Assembly (NCBI GenBank): GCA_945957605.1
Contig: CAMFLR010000001.1
Location: 558,001-622,000, forward strand
Length of the DNA stretch: 64,000 nt
Direction of reading: 5' to 3'
Source: an uncultured Isosphaeraceae bacterium
GTDB lineage: Bacteria > Planctomycetota > Planctomycetia > Isosphaerales > Isosphaeraceae
Below the pieces are notes generated by a model, which was given only the letters and a program-made list of their open reading frames with translations, was not told where the DNA came from and did no database searches. The position numbers and the translations under genes are program-made. Positions 35,288 to 45,362 of the stretch are shown here, in pieces; position 1 is the first letter of the stretch, and each line of letters starts with the position of its first letter.

Positions 35288-35812
35288 TTACTTCGGCTCG
35301 AGCCTGAAATCAAACACAACCGCCACGGGGACGTGTCTTTCGACCGGACTCGCTGGCGGTTGTTTTGCGATTTGATCAGCGAACGCGGCGATTTTTGTAA
35401 GGCTGAGCCCGAGCAACTTCGGGCGAGTTTTTGCGACTTCGAGCAAAAGGTCGCGCGCTCGCGACGCGTGGGTGGTAACCCCACCCGGCTGTCCTTCCCG
35501 TACCTTCACTCCAGCGGCGCCAAGTTTGATGAGCGCACGCAGCACGTCAGCGTGCGGCCCTTTGCGACCCTCAGCATGCCATTGCGTTTCCCAGGCTTCG
35601 TGCGACTCCCAGTAGTAGCCATGATTGAACAAATCAATGCCTTCAAGAAATGAGCTGCAATTCTGCCAGTTGTCATCGACGATCGGCATGCTGCTCGAAT
35701 CACGATGGCCGAACGAATGACCGCTTGGATCGCTTACCGGATGAGGAAACGGGCCGCCGGGGACGTAAGAATACGCGGGCCAATCGTTGCGATTTGACGC
35801 GTCGTTCGTCAT
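35288..35812 (-). CDS. DUF309 domain protein
   Basis: The 174-residue protein has a disordered N-terminus of about 60 residues (WPAYSYVPGGPFPHPVSDPS). The DUF309 helical core is GIDLFNHGYYWESHEAWETQ, then LIKLGAAGVKVREGQPGG. The FNxGxYxExHExWE pattern is the family signature, with His and Glu residues that could bind a metal. No activity is known. AAGGA about 6 nt before the ATG at 35812 supports that start; the frame opens earlier and would overlap the divergent gene at 35866. It converges with ccsA, 9 bp between stops. Confidence 0.9.
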   Translation of the reverse strand: MTNDASNRNDWPAYSYVPGGPFPHPVSDPSGHSFGHRDSSSMPIVDDNWQNCSSFLEGIDLFNHGYYWESHEAWETQWHAEGRKGPHADVLRALIKLGAAGVKVREGQPGGVTTHASRARDLLLEVAKTRPKLLGLSLTKIAAFADQIAKQPPASPVERHVPVAVVFDFRLEPK

Positions 35813-35865
35813 GCTAATTCCTTCAAATTCAGAACGATTCACGACTCGCGGAGCCTTGCATCGCC

Positions 35866-37263
35866 GTGTCAGCATCCCAGGCCATTCGCCCGCTCGTTCT
35901 GATCAACGCCGTCGGCCTCACGTCGCGATTGCTCCCGCTCGCGCCCCGGTTGCAGGCACTGGCCGCGCAAGGTTGGTCCCGCCCAGTGAACGAAGTCCTC
36001 CCCGCCGTCACCTGCACGGCCCAGGCGAGCATTCTCACGGGCAAATCCCCGCGCGATCACGGTATTGTCGCCAATGGCTGGTTTTTCCGCGACACAGCCG
36101 AGGTGCGATTCTGGCAACAATCGAACGCGCTCATGCAGGCCGAACCGATCTACGCCACCGCGCGACGGATGGCGGCAGAACGCGGCCTCCCGTTCCGAAC
36201 CGCAAAGCTCTTCTGGTGGTTCAACCAAGGCGCCGATGTTGATTGGAGCGTCACGCCCAAGCCGTATTACGGTGCTGATGGAAACAAAGCGTTTGGCATC
36301 TCGGGAAGCCCTCAGGGATTAACCGAGCGGTTGGAGAAAAAGCTCGGCACGTTCCCGTTCCGCACATTCTGGGGACCAACGGCCGGGCTCCCCTGCACCG
36401 ACTGGATCGCCCGCTGCGCCGCTGAGATGATCGCCACCGAGCGTCCCGAACTCACGCTCGTCTACCTGCCGCACCTCGATTACGACCCGCAGCGCTTCGG
36501 CGTCACCGGTTCCGACATGCCCCGGCTTGTCCGCGAACTTGACGACGCCTGCGCCCCCCTGCTCGACGCCGCCAAGGCCGCGGGCGCTCGCGTGTGGGTC
36601 GTTTCGGAATACGGACACTGCGACGTCTCGCGTCCTGTCTATTTGAACAGAATTTTACGCCAGAATGGATTGCTCACGGTGCGTCCAGGGCCATTCGGCG
36701 AAGTGCTTGAAACTTACGAAAGTCGCGCATTCGCGGTCTGCGATCACCAGCTTGCTCATATCTACGTGCGAAACGCCGATGATATCCCGCGCGTGGTCGA
36801 AGTGATTCAAGGCCAACCCGGCATCGGCCGTTTGCTCCATGGTGATGCTCGTGCGGAACTGGGACTCGACCATCCCCGCTCGGGCGAAATCGTCGCGCTC
36901 TCCACGCCAGACGCCTGGTTTGCCTATCCCTTCTGGCTCGACGATTCGGTGGCACCCGATTACGCGCGAACCGTCGATATCCATCGCAAGCCCGGATACG
37001 ATCCCAACGAGTTGTTCATCGACCCATCGCTTCGCTTTCCGAAGTTGCGGCTGATTCGTCGCCTCATTCAGAAGAAAGCCGGATTCCGCACCTTGTTTGA
37101 CGTCATTCCGCTCGACGCTTCGCTCGTGAAAGGAAGCCACGGACTGGCGGCGGCAGACCCCGCCGATCGGCCGATCCTCATCGCGGATGGCGACGCTCCG
37201 GCCAATTCGCTAGCAATGACGGATATTCATGATTTATTGCTTCAAGCCTTCTTTAAGAATTGA
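35866..37263 (+). CDS. Alkaline phosphatase-superfamily phosphodiesterase-like protein
   Basis: The 465-residue protein (GTG start) belongs to the nucleotide pyrophosphatase/phosphodiesterase branch. LPAVTCTAQASILTGKSPRD holds the nucleophilic Thr region, DHGIVANGWFFRD follows, VYLPHLDYDPQRFG carries metal-binding Asp/His, and VSEYGHCDVSRPVYLNRI another metal-binding Glu/His pair. KGSHGLAAADPADRPILIA near the C-terminus supplies the last His. The enzyme should hydrolyse a phosphodiester or phosphonate; substrate unknown. Relatives sit in ebo-type gene clusters in other bacteria, but no other ebo genes are seen here. No signal peptide, so it is cytosolic. The start is 53 bp from the divergent DUF309 gene. 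Confidence 0.87.
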   Translation: MSASQAIRPLVLINAVGLTSRLLPLAPRLQALAAQGWSRPVNEVLPAVTCTAQASILTGKSPRDHGIVANGWFFRDTAEVRFWQQSNALMQAEPIYATARRMAAERGLPFRTAKLFWWFNQGADVDWSVTPKPYYGADGNKAFGISGSPQGLTERLEKKLGTFPFRTFWGPTAGLPCTDWIARCAAEMIATERPELTLVYLPHLDYDPQRFGVTGSDMPRLVRELDDACAPLLDAAKAAGARVWVVSEYGHCDVSRPVYLNRILRQNGLLTVRPGPFGEVLETYESRAFAVCDHQLAHIYVRNADDIPRVVEVIQGQPGIGRLLHGDARAELGLDHPRSGEIVALSTPDAWFAYPFWLDDSVAPDYARTVDIHRKPGYDPNELFIDPSLRFPKLRLIRRLIQKKAGFRTLFDVIPLDASLVKGSHGLAAADPADRPILIADGDAPANSLAMTDIHDLLLQAFFKN

Positions 37264-37382
37264 GTATTCTTAAAAAACAAAGGAGTGCCCCCTTTTTAGC
37301 CAAAATCGGGTGCGATATTATGTCGATCCGCTCGTGAAGAGAGGGAGACTGTCGCGACTACGGTAACCCTGAGGACGGAACG

Positions 37383-37904
37383 ATGCCGCCGATTCATCAC
37401 ACCACCCCCGAAGACATGCCTACTAATATCCGCCCCTCGAAACGCCCACTGGGTACGATTGCTCTTGGATCACTCGCGCTCATCTTGGCACTAGGATGGG
37501 CCGGACGCGAGGCGGCGTTTGCCAAGTCGGCCGCCGAAGCCGTGAAGTCGGGGACGATCAACGTCGGCGAAGTGAAAATGGGTCCGCACACCGACCTCGG
37601 CAAGGTTGTCGGTCAGGCGGGTATCTACTTCGCAGGCGACACCACTTCGAGCAGCAAGTTCGTCACGGGCCGGTTCGTTCTGGAACCTGGCAAGACGCCG
37701 CACGCACCTCACACGCACATCGAAGAAGAGGTGATGGTGATCGAGAGCGGTAAAGGAGTGATTTCGGTCGACGGCAAGGAAACGCCGATCGGGCCTGGCT
37801 CCGCCATGTACACCGCCCCCAACGTCCCGCACGGAATCGTCAACACCGGCGACACGCCAATTGTCTTCTACTTCATCAAGTGGGCTCCCGCGACCGGCAA
37901 GTAA
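37383..37904 (+). CDS. Secreted cupin domain protein
   Basis: The 173-residue protein has an N-terminal export signal (RPLGTIALGSLALILALGWA, about 21-40) and one cupin barrel. The first cupin motif is PGKTPHAPHTHIEEEVMVIE, with three His and a Glu as metal ligands, and the second is APNVPHGIVNTGDTP with the fourth His. The barrel probably binds a divalent metal; the reaction cannot be predicted from sequence. GAGGA lies 7 nt before the ATG. It stands alone and ends before a hairpin at 38004-38038. Confidence 0.88.
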   Translation: MPPIHHTTPEDMPTNIRPSKRPLGTIALGSLALILALGWAGREAAFAKSAAEAVKSGTINVGEVKMGPHTDLGKVVGQAGIYFAGDTTSSSKFVTGRFVLEPGKTPHAPHTHIEEEVMVIESGKGVISVDGKETPIGPGSAMYTAPNVPHGIVNTGDTPIVFYFIKWAPATGK

Positions 37905-38003
37905 CGGGGGCACGATCGGCAGCCAATTCCGCCGATCGCTTTCGACTTGGTGAGCAAAGCGAGTAGTAACGAAGAAATTCGTTTCTACTTTTGGGTGAAA
38001 AAT

Positions 38004-38043
38004 TAAACGCGATGTCACAAAAGTGGGCGTCGCGTTTATTTAT
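38004..38043 (+). terminator. Probable rho-independent terminator
   Basis: TAAACGCGA (38004-38012) pairs with TCGCGTTTA (38030-38038), with further weak pairs inside, and is followed by TTTATTA. It lies 100 bp after the cupin gene and would end that transcript. The tail is a mixed T/A run, so strength is uncertain. Confidence 0.6.
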
Positions 38044-38253
38044 TAGCGCGTCCGCGATTTCGGCGCGATGCGTGTCTGCACGGGTTCAATGATTGTCGAA
38101 CCTTTGCGATCAAGATTGTCGAGACCGACGCTGGACCTCGCTACACAACCCGGTAACACTGGTTGAATGCGTGTAAGCGTTTTGGTTTTGAGCTGATTGC
38201 GCGTGCAACATGCGATGGTGACATCTACGGGCTGCAGCGAGACACGTCCCGTT

Positions 38254-41200
38254 ATGATCCCGACGAAGCCACGTCCGCCCGCCTGGAAGCGCTACGGCAT
38301 GGCGATCGCCATCGGGCTGATTGCTACGGTGCTCGGGCGGTTTCATCACACGTTTGGTTTCAGCCTGATCGCCGTCGCCTACGTTGCACTGATCGCCTCG
38401 GCAATGTACGGCGGACGAGGCCCCGGGCTCGTCGTCTGCGGAATGATTGTCGCGGTCGCCGTTGTCACCACGCTTCGTACTGGGCAACTCAGGCAGCCGA
38501 ATTTCTTTATCACCATCTCGCTCTTCTTGGTCAGTGCCGTTGCGCTCGCCGTGATCATGGGGAGCGTCCGCGAGGCGCAACTGCTCGCGGAAAAACTGGC
38601 CGGCATCGCGATGCGCAATAGCGACCGACTCGCGATCACCTTGCGCAGCATTGGCGACGCCGTGCTGGTGACCGATCCCGACGGCAAAATCGTCTCGCTC
38701 AACTCAGTGGCCGAACGGCTCACCGGCTGGTCTGAAGTCGACGCAATCGGCCGTCCGCTTGGCGAAGTCCTTGTACTGCATCATGAGGAAACGCTCGAAC
38801 CGGTGCCCGATCCAATCGCCCGTGTTCGCGAAGTCCACCACGCCGTCGAGCTGCCTTTACGAACGATTCTCGTTGCACGCGACGGCACAACGCGGGCGAT
38901 CGACGACTCTGCCGCGCCAATTGGAACGCCGGGGGACGACGTTGAGGGCTATGTCCTCGTATTTCGCGACATCACGAATCGAAGGCATGCCGAGAAACAA
39001 CTGGCCGACGCCGAAACACGCTTTCGCGCGTTTATGGACCGGTCGCCGGCTGTCGCCTTCGTGAAAGATGAAAGCGGACGCTACATCTGGGGCAACGCAG
39101 CGTGGCGCGCCGAGCATGCCGACGTTGAGTATTTCGGCATCGGCATGACCGACGCACAACTCTGGCCCGACCACATCGCGCGACAGTTTCAGTTGTCAGA
39201 CCGGCGTCTGCTCGACACGCGTCAGACCGAAGAATTCATCGATCTCATCCAGCGCGAGAATCTGCCTGACACGCACTGGTTGACGATCAAATTCCCACTC
39301 GACGGTCCCGACGACGCGCCGCTGATCGGCGGAATCGCGCTCGATGTGACTGAGCAAATCCGCCAGGAGCAGGCGATTCGTGAAAGCGAGTCTCGCTATC
39401 GTTTGCTCTTCGCGGCCAACCCGCAACCGACCTGGCTGATCGACAACGAGACAACGCAGTTCCTCGCGGCGAACGAAGCGGCTGTGCGCGACTACGGCTA
39501 TTCGCAGGCCGAGTTTTTGCAAATGCGCCTGCGCGATATTCAGGTGCCCGAGGAGTTGCCGGCCCTCGACGACTGGCTCAAGCGATCGCGTCACGAACGA
39601 GTCGCCGAACACTCCTGGCGTCATCGCCGGCGCGACGGCACGATCATCGACGTCGAGTTCTTCTCGCACGTTTTTCAACTCGCCGATCGAACCGCCCGCG
39701 TCGGAATTGCCCTCGACGTTACCGAGCGACTACGGGCCGAACGGGCGCTCGAGGTGAATCGCGAACGGCTTGACCTGGCTCTCAATGGAGCGCGGCTTGG
39801 CCTGTGGTATTCTGACCTCGCGACTGGCAAACTCACGCTCAACGACCGCGCTCGAAGCCATTTCGGATTCACGCCTGATATCGAGCCGACAATTGGGCTC
39901 TACATGGCTCAAGTTCATGCCGACGACCGAGAAACGATTCGCGAGTCAATCGAGCGCGCAATCAGCGAGTGTGGTCCGTTCGTGGGCGAACATCGCGTCA
40001 TCGTTGGCAACGCGACGCGCTGGACCCGTGTCATCGGCCGGGCGCATGCCGATGACGGCGGTAAGGCCAACCGTTTCGACGGGATTAGCATCGATATCAC
40101 GGAACAGAAGCTCGACGAAATTCGCCTGCGTGAGGCGAAAGAATCGGCGGTTGAGGCGAGCAACGCGAAGTCAAAACTGCTGGCGATGCTCGGGCACGAG
40201 TTACGCACGCCACTCACCCCGGTGCTGGCGTCAGTCAGCGAGTTTCTCGACAATCCGCGCCGGTCGGCAGGAGATCCGGAATCATCGCGCCTGGAAATGC
40301 GCGAATTGCTGACGATGATCAGGCGCAACGTCGAGCTCGAAGCCCGCCTCATCAGCGACTTGCTCGACATCTCGCGATTTGAGCGTGGTGAGATCCGGCT
40401 CGAATGCGAGATCGTCGATGTTCACGACGTCATTCGCCAGGGCATCGAAATCTGCCAGGAAGCAATTGTGGCGAGTGGTGTGAGAGTTTTCACCGAGCTC
40501 GCGGCCGAGCAGAGATTTGTCGATGCAGATCACGCACGGCTCATGCAAATCGTCTGGAACCTCGTGCATAACGCATGCAAATATACGCAAAGCGGCGGCC
40601 AATTGCTTGTGCGAACGTCCAACGCTTTGACGCCGAATTCCGAATCGCCACTGGTCGTGCTCGAGTTCATCGACAATGGCGCGGGGATCGAGCCAGCATT
40701 CCTCGAACGCGCGTTCGACCCGTTCGAGCAGGAATCCGCGAATCGAAAACACCGTCAGAGCGGACTTGGGCTAGGGCTGGCGATCAGCCGTGCGATTGCA
40801 AACGCCCACGGTGGAAACCTGAGCGTGACGAGCGAGGGCAAGGGCCGTGGCGCGACGTTCCGGCTCGAACTGATCTCGACTCCCGAACGAACCCGATTGC
40901 CCTTGAGCCGCCCTACCATCAACCATCGCAATGCCGCGGCGTCGGGCCGGATTCTGCTCGTTGAAGATAACAGCGACACGCTGCGTTACCTGCTGATTCT
41001 GCTTCGTTCCCGCGGCTATTCGATCGAAACCGCGAGGCGCATGTCAGAAGCGGCCGATCATCTCGAACGCAGCTCGTTCGACCTGATGATTAGTGATATC
41101 GACCTGCCCGACGGCACGGGCCTGGAACTTATGCGGCTGATTCAAGGCAAGACGCGCGGGATCGCTTTGAGCGGATTCGGCTCCGAGGATGACGAACGTC

Positions 41201-41301
41201 TCAGCCTCGAAGCCGGTTTTTCCGCACACATCACCAAGCCGGTTGATTTCGCTCGGCTAGAATCGGCGATCCATCAAATCCTGGAATCGCCGACTGCCTG
41301 A
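38254..41301 (+). CDS. Hybrid PAS sensor histidine kinase with receiver domain
   Basis: Read from the ATG at 38254 the protein has 1015 residues. A DUF4118-like membrane module (about 10-105, four helices as in KdpD) is followed by four PAS domains (about 124-235, 252-370, 377-495, 505-630). The HisKA helix with GHELRTP follows, with phospho-acceptor His648. The ATPase domain has the N-box WNLVHNACKYTQ near 768 and GLGLGLAISRAIANAHGG. The C-terminal receiver (about 900-1012) has phospho-acceptor Asp948 in SDIDLPDG and the conserved Lys in HITKPV. No output domain or adjacent regulator is seen. Start is uncertain, as earlier in-frame starts exist at 38197 and 38215. Confidence 0.92.
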   Translation: MIPTKPRPPAWKRYGMAIAIGLIATVLGRFHHTFGFSLIAVAYVALIASAMYGGRGPGLVVCGMIVAVAVVTTLRTGQLRQPNFFITISLFLVSAVALAVIMGSVREAQLLAEKLAGIAMRNSDRLAITLRSIGDAVLVTDPDGKIVSLNSVAERLTGWSEVDAIGRPLGEVLVLHHEETLEPVPDPIARVREVHHAVELPLRTILVARDGTTRAIDDSAAPIGTPGDDVEGYVLVFRDITNRRHAEKQLADAETRFRAFMDRSPAVAFVKDESGRYIWGNAAWRAEHADVEYFGIGMTDAQLWPDHIARQFQLSDRRLLDTRQTEEFIDLIQRENLPDTHWLTIKFPLDGPDDAPLIGGIALDVTEQIRQEQAIRESESRYRLLFAANPQPTWLIDNETTQFLAANEAAVRDYGYSQAEFLQMRLRDIQVPEELPALDDWLKRSRHERVAEHSWRHRRRDGTIIDVEFFSHVFQLADRTARVGIALDVTERLRAERALEVNRERLDLALNGARLGLWYSDLATGKLTLNDRARSHFGFTPDIEPTIGLYMAQVHADDRETIRESIERAISECGPFVGEHRVIVGNATRWTRVIGRAHADDGGKANRFDGISIDITEQKLDEIRLREAKESAVEASNAKSKLLAMLGHELRTPLTPVLASVSEFLDNPRRSAGDPESSRLEMRELLTMIRRNVELEARLISDLLDISRFERGEIRLECEIVDVHDVIRQGIEICQEAIVASGVRVFTELAAEQRFVDADHARLMQIVWNLVHNACKYTQSGGQLLVRTSNALTPNSESPLVVLEFIDNGAGIEPAFLERAFDPFEQESANRKHRQSGLGLGLAISRAIANAHGGNLSVTSEGKGRGATFRLELISTPERTRLPLSRPTINHRNAAASGRILLVEDNSDTLRYLLILLRSRGYSIETARRMSEAADHLERSSFDLMISDIDLPDGTGLELMRLIQGKTRGIALSGFGSEDDERLSLEAGFSAHITKPVDFARLESAIHQILESPTA

Positions 41302-41306
41302 CGAGT

Positions 41307-42182
41307 TCAGACGCCGCCCAGAACCTTGTCCATCCGCGCGACAACATCCTTGAGCTTGTCGACATCGCCGTATCCCACTTCGGCGGTGATCCAGCCATCG
41401 TAGCCGACATCGACGAGTGCTTTGGCGACTTCGGGCCAGTGGATCTCACCTTCGCCGAGCGAATAGCTAAACCGCTTCGCCTTGGCATATTCCTTGACGT
41501 GGATTTTCAGGATGCGCTTGCCGAGCTCGCGAATCCACTCCTCGGGATAACCGTACTCGACGACGTTTCCTACGTCGAAATAAGCGCCGACCCAGGGCGA
41601 CTGGAACTCGTCGATATAGCGAGCCATCTCAACCGAACTGAGAAGGAACTTGTTCCACACCTCCTCGATCGCGATCTTGATCCCTGCCTTCTCGGCGTGC
41701 GGAATCAGCGTTTTGATCGCGGCCTGCGACCGTGTATAAGCGTCGCGATACGACACCTTCGGGCTCACGACGGCAGGAACGACGAGGACAGTCGTGCCGC
41801 CGTAAGCCTTGATGTCATCGATTTCCTGATGAATTGCCTTCAGACCGCGTTCGACAATGGCGGGGTCGGGATCCGAGAGCGTGTCGTTCCAGTGCTTCGA
41901 GCCCGAAACGCCGTGAATCACGATGCCTGTCTTGTCGCGTGCCTTCAGCACTTCATCACGGTCGAGCTTGTTGGGACTGAGCAGTTCGACGCCCTCAAAG
42001 CCCGCTTCCTTGAGCCGCTCGAAGTGCGGCAGAATCGGCCCTTCCGAAACGCCGAGCATGAACGCTTTCTTCCAGCGCATCTTGGCCGGAGCGGCCTGAG
42101 CCGATGCACCAAGCGTGAGCCCGGCGGTCGCGGCAATTGCGGCGCTCTTCATGAAATCGCGTCGATCGACAGTCGGCTGCAT
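41307..42182 (-). CDS. Tat-exported sugar phosphate isomerase/epimerase-like TIM barrel protein
   Basis: The ATG at 42182 (GGAG 8 nt upstream) gives 291 residues. VDRRDFMKSAAIAATAGLTL is a Tat signal, so the folded protein is exported. The barrel has HFERLKEAGFEGVELLSPNK, VIHGVSGSKHWNDTLS, IKIAIEEVWNKFLLS with the first metal-ligand Glu, VGAYFDVGNVVEYGYPEEWI with an Asp ligand, and ILKIHVKEY with a His ligand. GWITAEVGYGD gives the last Glu. All four ligands of the hydroxypyruvate isomerase/epimerase type are present, so the protein is likely active on a keto-sugar. It converges with the sensor kinase gene. Confidence 0.9.
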   Translation of the reverse strand: MQPTVDRRDFMKSAAIAATAGLTLGASAQAAPAKMRWKKAFMLGVSEGPILPHFERLKEAGFEGVELLSPNKLDRDEVLKARDKTGIVIHGVSGSKHWNDTLSDPDPAIVERGLKAIHQEIDDIKAYGGTTVLVVPAVVSPKVSYRDAYTRSQAAIKTLIPHAEKAGIKIAIEEVWNKFLLSSVEMARYIDEFQSPWVGAYFDVGNVVEYGYPEEWIRELGKRILKIHVKEYAKAKRFSYSLGEGEIHWPEVAKALVDVGYDGWITAEVGYGDVDKLKDVVARMDKVLGGV

Positions 42183-42257
42183 GATGGAGTCTCCGGAGAA
42201 GCTGGTTCGTTCAACGCCCGGCCCTTGCAGCCAGGTGCAACAGCGACAGATTGCCAA

Positions 42258-43730
42258 TCAGCCAGTAATCTCGGCGAGCTTCTGATCGAGAATTTCGCCG
42301 ACAATTGCCGGGTCGGCCTTGCCGCCAGTCTGCTTCATCACCTGTCCGCGCAAGAATCCCTTTACAGCATCGGGCTTCTTCTTGCCGCCCTTCAGGTCTT
42401 CCATTGCCTTCGGATTGGCAGCAAGTGCGGCATCGACGGCAGCGGCAATCTCGTCGCGGTTCGACACCATCTTGTAGCCGCCCGCGTCGATGATCGACTG
42501 CAGCGGATCACCGGTGCTGATCAGCTTTTCGAGAACCTCGCGGCCCTGATTCGTGTTCAGCTCAGAACGATTCACGCGGCCAATCAGGTCAGCGAGCGTT
42601 TCGGGCCGAACGGGAAACTCGTCGAGCTTTAGCTTCCGCTCCTTGGCGACGCGGAGAATATCTTGCTGAACCCAGTTGCTCGCGAGCTTGTATGCGCCGG
42701 TCGCCTTGGCAACCGAGTCGAAATAATCGGCGACGTCCTGCCCCTGCTCCACCAGCACATTGGCATCGTAGGGCGACAGGCCGTACTCCGACTCAAACCG
42801 CGAACGACGGGCCGAAGGCAGTTCGCCGATCGACGCCTTGATGCGGTCGATCCACTCCTGGTCGACCACCACCGGCACTAGGTCGGGCTCGGGGAAGTAA
42901 CGGTAATCGGCCGCAGTTTCTTTTTGACGTTGCGGCTTCGTGAAACCATCGGGATCGCTCCACCCACGCGTTTCCTTGGGCGCATCGCGAATGGTTTTGC
43001 CGTCTTGCAGCCACTGCTTGTACTGGCGATCAGCCTCGTAATTGATCGAGCGTTCGACCGATCGAAAGCTGTTCAAGTTCTTGATTTCAACAATCGGCGT
43101 GGCGATCGTCTTGCCTTCGCGCTCGATATGAATGTTCACGTTTGCATCGCAACGGAGGCTGCCTTCCTGCATTTCGCAGTCCGACACGCCGAGGTAACGG
43201 AGCAGCAGTCGCAATTCTTCGAGACAGGCCTTCGCATCGGCAGCGCTACGAATATCGGGCTCGCTGACGATTTCGAGCAGAGGAATGCCCGCGCGGTTGA
43301 GGTCGACCTCAGAAAATCCGCCCGATCCGTGCGTGAGCTTGCCGGTATCTTCTTCGAGGTGCACGCGAGTGAGCCGGCATTTGCCTCCCGGTCCGCCGCT
43401 GTGTCCCGGAATTTCGAGCCATCCGCCCAGGCTGAAAGGCAGGTCGTACTGGCTGATCTGATAGTTCTTGGGCAAGTCGGGATAGTAGTAGTTCTTCCGG
43501 TCCCACTTGGTGAACTTGGCGATGTCCGCGTGCAGAGCGATTGCGGTCTTGAGCGCGAGGTCAAACGCCTTGCGGTTCATCACGGGCAAGGTGCCAGGAA
43601 GCCCGAGCGAAACGGGGTCGGTCTGCGTATTAGGGGGCAGGCCGAAGTCGGTGCCGCACGACGTGAACATCTTGCTTTCGGTCGTGAGCTGAACGTGAAC
43701 TTCGAGGCCGATGATGATCTTGTAATCCAT
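42258..43730 (-). CDS. gatB: Asp/Glu-tRNA(Asn/Gln) amidotransferase subunit B
   Basis: The 490-residue protein begins MDYKIIIGLEVHVQLTTESK, the standard GatB start. Strong family blocks include GLPGTLPVMNRKAFDLALKT, KFTKWDRKNYYYPDLPKNYQ and GSLRCDANVNIHIEREGK. The C-terminal YqeY-like tail binds tRNA and ends VGEILDQKLAEITG. GatB carries the kinase/transamidase site that activates Glu or Asp on mischarged tRNA. The frame continues upstream to 43919 but overlaps gatA and has no family match there. It is the last gene of gatC-gatA-gatB, 53 bp after gatA. Confidence 0.97.
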   Translation of the reverse strand: MDYKIIIGLEVHVQLTTESKMFTSCGTDFGLPPNTQTDPVSLGLPGTLPVMNRKAFDLALKTAIALHADIAKFTKWDRKNYYYPDLPKNYQISQYDLPFSLGGWLEIPGHSGGPGGKCRLTRVHLEEDTGKLTHGSGGFSEVDLNRAGIPLLEIVSEPDIRSAADAKACLEELRLLLRYLGVSDCEMQEGSLRCDANVNIHIEREGKTIATPIVEIKNLNSFRSVERSINYEADRQYKQWLQDGKTIRDAPKETRGWSDPDGFTKPQRQKETAADYRYFPEPDLVPVVVDQEWIDRIKASIGELPSARRSRFESEYGLSPYDANVLVEQGQDVADYFDSVAKATGAYKLASNWVQQDILRVAKERKLKLDEFPVRPETLADLIGRVNRSELNTNQGREVLEKLISTGDPLQSIIDAGGYKMVSNRDEIAAAVDAALAANPKAMEDLKGGKKKPDAVKGFLRGQVMKQTGGKADPAIVGEILDQKLAEITG

Positions 43731-43783
43731 GATTCGCTCGAAATATCTGTATGAATATCCGCGATGCCGGCGAATTGTTTCAA

Positions 43784-45274
43784 TTAAAGCGAAGGCCGCT
43801 TGGTGTGCCAGTCGGTGGCTTTCTCGAAAACGCGTCCCGCGCGGAGCAATGTGTCTTCGGCGAACGGCGCACCCAGAAGCTGCAGGCCGATCGGTAGCCC
43901 CGTTTTCGTCAGGCCGCACGGAATGCTCAGCCCCGGAATGCCAGCGAGGTTTGTCGTGATCGTGTAAATGTCGGAAAGGTACATCGACAAAGGATCCGAC
44001 GACTTCTCACCGAGCTTGAATGCTGCAGTGGGAGACGTTGGGCCGATCAAGACATCAACTTCGTGGAACGCGGCGTCGAAATCGTTGCGGATCAGCCGCC
44101 GAACCTTGAGCGCCTGGTTGTAATACTGATCGGCATAGCCGGCCGAAAGGGCGTGCGTGCCCAGCATAATTCGACGCTTCACTTCAGGGCCAAACCCTTC
44201 CGCGCGGCTGGCCATCATCATCAGAATCAGCGGCGGCAGCTCTTTTTCGCTGGGATATTTCGGCGAAATGTCGGCGGCGCGGTGGCCGAAAATCGTACCA
44301 TCGTAGCGGGCGAGGTTGCTGGATGCTTCTGCCGTTGCAACGAGATAATAGGCTGCGATGCCATACTTCGAGTGCGGCAGCGAGACTTCCTTGATCGTGG
44401 CTCCAGCGGCTTCGTAAACACGAATCGCCTCGCGAACGCTCGCTTCAACTTCGGGATCGAGCCCTTCGCCAAAATACTCGCGCACCACGCCGACACGCAG
44501 ATTTGCCAGCGGCGTATCGAGCGTCGCCAGGTAGTTCGGCACCGGTGCGTTCACGCTCGTCGCGTCGTGCGGGTCGTGTCCGGCAATTGCTTCGAGCAAG
44601 AGCGCGGTGTCGGCGAGATCGTGAGCGAATGGGCCGACCTGGTCGAGCGAGCTGGCGAACGCGACGAGTCCATAACGGCTCACGCGTCCATACGTTGGCT
44701 TGAGCCCGGTCACACCGCAAAGCCCGGCCGGCTGGCGAATCGAGCCGCCGGTGTCGGATCCAATTGAAAGCGGCGCGAAGTCGGCGGCTACTGCTGCCGC
44801 CGAGCCACCCGACGATCCGCCAGGGATTCGTTCCAGATCCCACGGATTGCGGGTCGGGCCGAACGCGCTGTTCTCGGTCGACGAACCCATGGCGAACTCG
44901 TCCATGTTCGTCTTGCCGATGATCACCGCGTCAGCCTCGGCGAGCTTGCGGATGACAGTGGCGTCGTAGGGCGGGCGGAAGTTTTCGAGCATCCGGCTGC
45001 CGCAGGTCGTCGGGAGACCCTTCGTGCAAAGAACGTCCTTGATGCTGATCGGCACGCCGGCGAGCTTGCCGACGGGTTGTCCCGCCTTGCGCCTGGCGTC
45101 GATCTCGCGCGCCTGGGCGATCGAGGCCTCGGGATTGCGGTAGAGCAGCGAGTGGATCTGGCCGTCGAGTCGTTCGGCTCGCTCTAAATAAGCCTGAGTG
45201 ACCGCTTCCGATGTGATCGAGCCGGAGTTGAGTTGAGCCAGCAGGCTCACGGCGGTTTCGCGGGCGAGGTCCAT
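43784..45274 (-). CDS. gatA: Asp/Glu-tRNA(Asn/Gln) amidotransferase subunit A
   Basis: The 496-residue protein is an amidase-signature enzyme. The catalytic Lys lies in [14 protein letters not shown]. The cis-Ser and the Ser nucleophile lie in [20 protein letters not shown] and [15 protein letters not shown]. GatA releases ammonia from glutamine and passes it to GatB. The end of the protein has [20 protein letters not shown]. Planctomycetes generally need GatCAB to make Gln-tRNA, and sometimes Asn-tRNA, by the indirect route; whether one or both apply here cannot be judged because no glutaminyl- or asparaginyl-tRNA synthetase gene is in view. It lies 88 bp after gatC and 53 bp before gatB. 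Confidence 0.97.
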   Translation of the reverse strand: MDLARETAVSLLAQLNSGSITSEAVTQAYLERAERLDGQIHSLLYRNPEASIAQAREIDARRKAGQPVGKLAGVPISIKDVLCTKGLPTTCGSRMLENFRPPYDATVIRKLAEADAVIIGKTNMDEFAMGSSTENSAFGPTRNPWDLERIPGGSSGGSAAAVAADFAPLSIGSDTGGSIRQPAGLCGVTGLKPTYGRVSRYGLVAFASSLDQVGPFAHDLADTALLLEAIAGHDPHDATSVNAPVPNYLATLDTPLANLRVGVVREYFGEGLDPEVEASVREAIRVYEAAGATIKEVSLPHSKYGIAAYYLVATAEASSNLARYDGTIFGHRAADISPKYPSEKELPPLILMMMASRAEGFGPEVKRRIMLGTHALSAGYADQYYNQALKVRRLIRNDFDAAFHEVDVLIGPTSPTAAFKLGEKSSDPLSMYLSDIYTITTNLAGIPGLSIPCGLTKTGLPIGLQLLGAPFAEDTLLRAGRVFEKATDWHTKRPSL

Positions 45275-45362
45275 CAGCGATCTTCCAGCGTGTGGGTTGC
45301 GAAGCGGGATTTCGGCGCGATTCTTGATCGAAGCTCGAAACAGCAGTCAGTTTTGAGCGTAT

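Noticed and set aside
41439..42632. 397-codon frame antisense to the isomerase-like and gatB genes
   Set aside because: It spans two opposite-strand genes with firm identity and shows no motif.
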